Part shown: piece after piece, positions 58,540-64,000 of the stretch | How the letters are laid out: the number at the start of each line of letters is the position of its first letter | Position numbering within the stretch: position 1 is the stretch's first letter | Source of the DNA: Malania oleifera | Taxonomy: Eukaryota > Streptophyta > Magnoliopsida > Santalales > Ximeniaceae | Direction of reading: 5' to 3' | NCBI RefSeq assembly: GCF_029873635.1 | Contig: NC_080426.1 | Coordinates: 51,288,093 to 51,352,092, forward strand | DNA: 64,000 nucleotides | The notes under the pieces: model-generated | Told to the model about the DNA's origin: nothing | What the model saw: only the letters and a program-made list of their open reading frames with translations | Database searches by the model: none | Translations under genes and position numbers: made by a program

Positions 58540-59780
58540 ATTACCTAGATATAAAAACCCCTTACGCCTAAGCGACTTAGCCTATGCCCAGTACAGATAC
58601 ATACAGTACAGGCACATGGGCAACCTAAGCAAAATCCCATTTTGCTGTGCTAACAAAACTTTAACATGGCTTAAAAAAATTCTAGACTAACAGTGTCTTG
58701 CTTCCCAAGAAAACATAGTAGTCAATAACATGCCTGAGGTGTGCCTAGGCGCAGAAGGGCGATCAGTTTAGCGCTTCGAGTGCTGAGCCGAGACAACATG
58801 CATAAGGCGCACTGAGGCACAGTGCAGCAAGAGGCGCAGCAAGGCATGACTCGTCTGCCCTTCGTATTAACCCCCACCACCACCACACCTCCCCAAGAAT
58901 TGCGTTGTTTTTGGAAGTTTAGCTGCTCGCAGCTTCATCTCGTGAAAATCCCTGGCAAGTTTGACTGTTTGAAGCTTCATCTTCAAAGTTTAGTTGTTCA
59001 ACTTGTTCTTCAGTTCTTTGAATCGAAGTTCATCTTCTTCGAAGACCCAAAATTTAGCTGTTCTTCAAAGGCTTATTCGTAGCTCTAGCAGGGAACTACA
59101 AAGCTTCTTCTCTTCAACAGATCCAAGTGAGTCCTATTCTTCTTCTCCTTAGCAATGCTAATGTTCTATTCTTCTTTGGTGACCAACAGAGTCCAGAGCA
59201 CTCTGCTCTCGGTTTGCTTGCTGTCAGCCAGACTTTAGACACAGATTTTTTATTATTTATTTATTGCTGTTGTAAATATAATACACATTATACACCTTCT
59301 GAAATTTACAATTGTAGTTGTAGCTGCTGCAGTCTGCTGCTTCCTTATTTTCAATTTATACTTATTTCTAAGATTTACAATTTAATAGTTTAACAATTAC
59401 AGATGCTACTTCCTAGTTCCTAGTGTGCTGCCACTGCTGCCTACTATCCATTTTAAATGGATTCCGAAAGCTCTGCAAAGAAAGATCTTGTATATGGAAG
59501 TATGTACATTTCAATTTATCAAAAAAAGAGAAATAACAAGACCTTTTTGTGGTAAAGTAACAAGAGGAGGAGTATTCTGCGCAAAACAACATGTTGTCAA
59601 TGGATTCCAAAATGTAAAAGAATGCCCTAGGTGCCCAACTCATGTTCGTGAGGAGATTTAGGGAGTATATGTTAAAGAAAGAAACAGAGGAAGATGAGTT
59701 ATTGCCTGACTTTGATGACATAGAACGTTATGCTGAATATGAAGAGTATGACGATTAGGAAAGTGACTCCCGTGGCAAGA
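58540..59780 (+). mobile_element. hAT transposon 5' part with BED zinc finger
   Basis: Terminal-type AGGCGC-rich sequence lies at 58560-58850 (GTGTGCCTAGGCGCAG at about 58740). A TTTAGCTGTTC-repeating leader follows at 58910-59090. A BED-finger segment at about 59520-59660 reads FCGKVTRGGVFCAKQHVVNG, then KECPRCPTHVREEI, followed in another frame by LLPDFDDIERYAEYEE. This is the usual N-terminus of plant hAT transposases. Frame changes are needed to follow it, so the copy is dead. The catalytic part does not follow directly; a kinesin-derived stretch does. Confidence 0.75.
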
Positions 59781-60116
59781 GAGTGTTTAGTGTATGCAGG
59801 ATCTGATACCAATCGATCTAGGATCAATAAGCAAGAGATGAAGCAACAGGAGATAAAGAGAAGTAAATGAAAAATAAAAAAGGGAAAATGGAAAACATTC
59901 AAAGACTAATGTCTTATTTAGCAAACAAATAAAAATTAATAAATCCTAAATTTCCTAGACAAATAAAATTATTAACTTACAAAAAAAGTAATGCTCAAAT
60001 TGTTTTCTTTTGTTCCACATCACAAGGCTATTAGGATAGTTGTAAGGTTAAGGGTAGAAGACAAGTGTATGTAAAAAGCTTACTTGGAAAAAAGTGATGG
60101 GTAGTGCAGTTGTGCA

Positions 60117-61195
60117 ATTATGATGCTTTAAAGATGCTCATGTTCATACAAATCAGTCCTAATGAGAATGACTTGAATGAAACTCTTCGCTCACTCAACT
60201 TTGTGAGTAACAGAGTTGGCTCCTGCAAAGAAGCAGATGGAGTCCAGGATAGAACTATACTTCTGTTATAAGAAACAACTAGATGAGAAGAGCAAGACAA
60301 AGAACAAAGATTGGAAAATTAAAAATATGGAAGAAACAATTCATGGTCTAGATTTGAAGATAAACAAAGAAGACCTTAAAAATAAGAGCCTTCAAGAGAA
60401 CGTAGAAGAATTGGACGCACAACTTCTGATACAGAGAAAGCTAGCATGACAGCACATTCACACAAAAATAGTTAGGCAATACTAGCACTGTCAACAATTG
60501 AAAGAACAGCAAAAAGAGCAAAATTTTGAAGCAATGTGGCCTTCACTTGAAAAATGACCATTGGGAAGTCACAAGAATTTCAATTAACTAGCCAATGCAT
60601 TATCTTACTTGGACACTTAAAGAGAACATTGGCCGCAAACCATCACGATCCTTCCTCTAGCGAATTGCTTTTTCAAATACAATCTTGAGATGGACAAACA
60701 TCCACCAATGCCAAGGAGGATTGGGAGAGCCTCAATATGCACAACAGCTCGTCGAGTCTTGGTAGATCCAGCTCTCTAATCCCATTTCTTAGTGCCCCAA
60801 GCTCACCACAATTTCTGCAGCCACTGTTACCACAACCACAATTGAATCCGATGATATGGTCCTAAAGTTTCTTGCTTTCCAAAACAGATACCTGTGGTTT
60901 TCCCTATAGGACTTCAAAGTTGGGATAAGAAGCTAAACAACATATAGAGAGAAAGCCTTTCGAGAGAAAATTGACTTTTAAGTCCCCAATGCAACCGTGT
61001 GCTCAAAAAGGCAGTATCGTGGGGATGGAGAAAGTTAGAGTCTCCATTGGAAGCAGAGACAGAATGGCATTGAATGCTACTTGGTGAAGCAAGAAGAGTG
61101 GGAACAAAAGAAAATCAGCAAAAGCAAAGCCAAAAGGAGAAAGGAAGGGGGTTGAAGTATTGAACTGTAGGGAAAATAGTTATATGGAAACGAAG
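60117..61195 (+). pseudogene. Kinesin-14 (KIN-14) fragment, intronless and disrupted
   Basis: The plus strand reads pieces of the end of a plant kinesin-14 motor and its tail, in order. These are a QISPNENDLNETL-like end of the motor at about 60150, LAPAKKQMESRIELYFCYKK (60216 onward), NMEETIHGLDLKINKEDLKN, KSLQENVEELDAQLLIQRKL (to 60449), then past stops RRIGRASICTTARRVL at about 60720, and EKVRVSIGSRDRMALNAT-like coding near 61030. No intron is apparent. An A-rich run lies at 61298-61327. A processed copy, or a transcript captured by the surrounding hAT, are both possible. Several frame breaks and stops make it non-coding now. Confidence 0.75.
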
Positions 61196-61529
61196 GCTTT
61201 GCCATTGGGAACTCTTAACATTATTATGGGTTGCTTCGTCATTGTCTGCATGGCTCAATAGAGAGGTGTGTCCTCCCCACGCACCCACCACCCCCCAAAA
61301 AAGCAAAAACGAAAAAAGAAAAAATTATGTCGAAACTTACTATGTTGATAGAAAGAGAATTTGATCCATTCGGTTAAGGTCACGTAAGAAAATTAGCTCC
61401 ATCAATATATTCATGTTTGAGAAAAAAATTTATTTTCTTGAAATGAATTAGTTTCCTTTGTCACTTTAAAAAAAAAAATGATGCAGCTGTTGATGGACAC
61501 TTATTTCTGGTTTGGTTTTCTTGTATAGT

Positions 61530-61640
61530 AGTTGATGGCACAAGGCTTGCAAAGGCAAAAAGGGTAATTTAGAGCCTAGGCGCAAGGCGAAGGTGCTCAC
61601 CTCACGAAGGTGAGGCGCACATTTATTAAAAACCTGTGTA
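61530..61640. mobile_element. hAT-type terminal sequence
   Basis: Contains AGCCTAGGCGCAAGGCG and the inverted pair CTCACCTCACGAAGGTGAG, like the AGGCGC sequences at 58740-58850. It may be the other end of the element that begins near 58740; no target duplication was confirmed. Confidence 0.45.
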
Positions 61641-61919
61641 CAATGCCCTATTTGATCAGTAATTGATCTATGAGCCAATTAGCAGTGATGTTTGAATTTA
61701 AAATACCAAAATATTCAATACCAAAACTTAAATGCATACAAATTATGGCTACCAAGTACCAAGTGAAACAAGCACAGTCCAACATAAGCACACAAAAGCT
61801 CAAGCTTCAAACTACAAAGAACATGAAATTGACAAACCTAAGGTCCCAAAGCATATCACCACATAATTCAATATCAAAAGAGAAAAGTACAATAAAAGAT
61901 TCCAAAGTCTAAAATATAA

Positions 61920-62745
61920 TAGTCCTCGTTAGTCATCATCAACTAAGTCCTACTAAGATACCATCGTCTTCTTCTTCATCAGAATTTTCTTCCCCAACAT
62001 CTTCTTCCTCTTCGGTCCCCTTTGCACAAGCCATTCTTGCGTCTCATCCTCATCTACAAGTTCCAATGTTGTAGCCCTAATAGTGCTAGATGAAGCTCTT
62101 CCTCTTCCTTTAGAAAATGATGACATATTCGCACTTTCTTGATCTATTGAGCATCATTGCGATGCTCATTTACTACAGCAGCTCTGTTAACAACACCCTA
62201 TGCTAAAAAATCATCTTCAAACACATATTCATCATCCTCATCGGAATTGCAATCCATCCTACAAATCAACCACTCTTTTCTACCATATGTCCTTCAAAAG
62301 GATTGAATCAATGGTATCAAACTTGTCCTATCGATGCCTAAGTTTGATTATATTTCACAAACAACAAATCCTTGTTGGGGTAGTCTATTCCTCCTTTTTG
62401 AATGAAGCTGCAAGAAATAAAAAATACATAGTAATAATGATTCTAAAAAGCAGTACTAAACCAAATATTCTGTGTTCTTTAACCCACACCTAGTGACTCA
62501 CATGTTGGAATATGCTCCAATTTCTTTCGTAGCTAGTAGCACTACAATATGAGACTAAGAATTTTTGCAGTGAACTTTTGCAAGTTTGGAGATGATCCAA
62601 ATGACATCCACCATTGTCTTGTTATTTTAAAGAGACAGGTTTCTAAAATGCACATAATACTAAGTTACTAAAACGTAAAATCAAAGTAGTTAAAGGCCAC
62701 TTTACCCTGTGCTTTTTCCTTCCTTTGTCCCACAACCAAAGGAAG
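61920..62745 (-). mobile_element. hAT transposase C-terminal remains, minus strand
   Basis: The minus strand reads the dimerisation-region trace (62745-62495), then a CNSDEDDEYVFEDDF-like acidic piece (about 62240). The acidic C-terminal end follows, with SANMSSFSKGRGRASSSTIR and TTLELVDEDETQEWLV (about 62130-62020). It is disrupted by stops. Its right part is an inverted copy of 63660-63920. Confidence 0.7.
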
Positions 62746-62777
62746 ACAAAAGTAGGGATTCAGCGGCTTAAAAAAAG

Positions 62778-62875
62778 AAGGGCAACCTGGTGCACAAAGC
62801 TTCCGCGCATGCAAGGTCCGAGGAAAGGGCGGACCACAATGGGTCTATAGTACACAGTCTTACCTTGCATTTAGT
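62778..62875 (+). mobile_element. Au-like SINE fragment
   Basis: CCTGGTGCACAAAGCTTCCG, GCAAGGTCCGAGGAAAGGGC, GGACCACAATGGGTCTATAG and CACAGTCTTACCTTGCATTT follow the order of the tRNA-derived head of the plant Au SINE. It is cut off after CTTGCATTT, before the usual 3' part. It lies between two inverted hAT remains. Confidence 0.8.
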
Positions 62876-62889
62876 AAACTCTCCAAAGG

Positions 62890-64000
62890 GGATGGATGTT
62901 CATCAAGTCTATTGATGCTTCAAATATTGGCAAGAATCCAGATAGAATGTATAGATTACTTGAGTAGATGTGGAGGAAATTAGGGAATCAAATGTGTGAT
63001 TCAAGTAGTTATAGATAATGCCTCAAATAATGTTGCAATAGGTAAGAACTTATTCCTAAAACTAAATAGTATAATGTATATATGGTTTATTTTAATATTT
63101 TAATGGCTTCACTCTTGATTTTTGAATAGGGAGATTGTAGGAAGCAAAGAGGCCACATTTATATTGGGCACCTTATGCAATCCATTGCCTCAAATCGATA
63201 TTGGAGGACATTGGAAAGATGCCTACAATTCATGCAACTTTGAAAAGGGTAATTTTTTTGAATAGTTATATTGATAAGTGTGTTGGTGTGGTCAACTTGA
63301 TAAGGCAATTCATAGGAGGAAAGGAGTAGCTAAGGCTTGCCATAACAAGATTTGCATCACTCTTTGTTCACTACACCTTAACAACAACTCGAGGAAAATG
63401 TTTACTTCTGAAGATTGAAATATTAGTAAATGAGCAGACAAGGCATGGCTAGGGTAGCCAAGTTCATCAACCTTTGCATTAGTTGCACAGTTCTAGAACC
63501 CATAATTTTTTTATTCAAACCCCAACACTTCGCAAGATGAAGAAATCATGTTGAGTTTGTACAAATGTATCACAAGGTTGGTACCATCCAATGAATTGCA
63601 ATATAAAATTTCTGATGAGCTGATTAATTACACTACCGCTAGTGGCCTCTTTGGAATTGATATAGCTCTAAGACAAAAGAAGAAAAAAGCACTAGGTAAA
63701 GTGGCTTTTACATACTTTAATTTTCTATTTTTTGTTAGTAACTTGGTATTATGTGCATTTTAAAAACCTCTCTTTAAAATAACAACGCAATGGTGGATGT
63801 CATTTGGATCATCATCTCCAAACTTACAAAAAGTTTGCTATGAAAATTCTTAGCCTCGCATTTAGTGCTATTGGTAGAGAAAGAAATTGAAGGATGTTCT
63901 AACATGTGAGCCACTACGATATTGTGAGTGAAAGAACATAGAATATTCGATTTAGTACTACTCTTTTAGAACCACCATTTACTATGTTATTTTTAATTCC
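62890..64000 (+). mobile_element. hAT transposase remains, plus strand, with an intron
   Basis: Reads FIKSIDASNIGKNPDRMYRL, then VVIDNASNNVAIG (DUF659-type core). An intron with GTAAGA and TTTGAATAG borders covers 63042-63129. Then EAKRPHLYWAPYAIHCLKSI, ILEDIGKMPTIHATLKRV and LRLAITRFASLFVHYTLNNN, RKMFTSED. At 63548-63763 MLSLYKCITRLVPSNELQYK is followed by a second apparent intron, donor at about 63697. The dimerisation region (63790-63960) runs off the window. Several stops show it is not active. Confidence 0.82.

Noticed and set aside
59127-59393. Plus-strand frame of 88 residues
   Set aside because: Low-complexity reading upstream of the BED-finger segment, with no family; taken as hAT leader or intron.

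Overview
This is a plant nuclear window, probably from a woody eudicot with a repeat-rich genome. It holds a multi-exon G-box-binding bZIP gene with spliceosomal introns, fragments of two other plant genes, and about 45 kb of nested Ty1/copia and Ty3/gypsy LTR retrotransposon remains. LINE, SINE and hAT remains are also present. The species cannot be read from the sequence.

Layout. 1-5.8 kb: minus-strand copia (gag, primer-binding site, LTR), a 2.1-kb solo LTR in a perfect 5-bp target duplication, and a gypsy gag fragment. 5.8-7.8 kb: AT-rich, empty. 7.8-14.9 kb: the one intact host gene, a GBF3-type bZIP factor of 415 aa in 11 coding exons, with a G-box-rich promoter and a probable 5'-leader intron. 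15.2-19.7 kb: a minus-strand copia relic split by a solo LTR. 20.7-37.3 kb: a Tekay-like gypsy nest. A plus-strand element is interrupted by a complete minus-strand element (23442-35240), which is itself interrupted by a copia solo LTR (26655-28889). 38.3-51.4 kb: a 13-kb SIRE-like copia element with a perfect 5-bp target duplication. It has a gag-like coding part but no visible pol, and its left LTR is split by a 4.7-kb Ogre/Tat-like LTR that carries a captured, intronless PRP38-type splicing-factor copy.

53.7-64 kb: a 5'-truncated LINE with a 14-bp target duplication; three tail exons of XRCC4 without the head domain; the terminal exon of a CWF19L2 (CwfJ-like) splicing factor; an intronless kinesin-14 fragment; and several hAT remains, among them two C-terminal pieces in inverted orientation around a truncated Au-like SINE.

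Most noteworthy is a shared design in unrelated LTRs. At least four LTR families (copia and gypsy) carry an array of about 5 to 12 short palindromes of the general form TTC(N)GTCGAC(N)GAA. The array lies roughly 20 to 150 bp upstream of the LTR TATA box. The sequence differs by family (GGTCGACC, TCGTCGACGA, CAGTCGTCTG), but the symmetry and position agree. Other points of interest are a stop-free, phase-0, 213-bp GBF3 intron, the captured host transcripts, and a ladder of polypurine-tract-like boxes before a 3' LTR.

All homology calls come from reading translations and comparing with remembered families; no search was run. Repeat borders without a stated target duplication are approximate.
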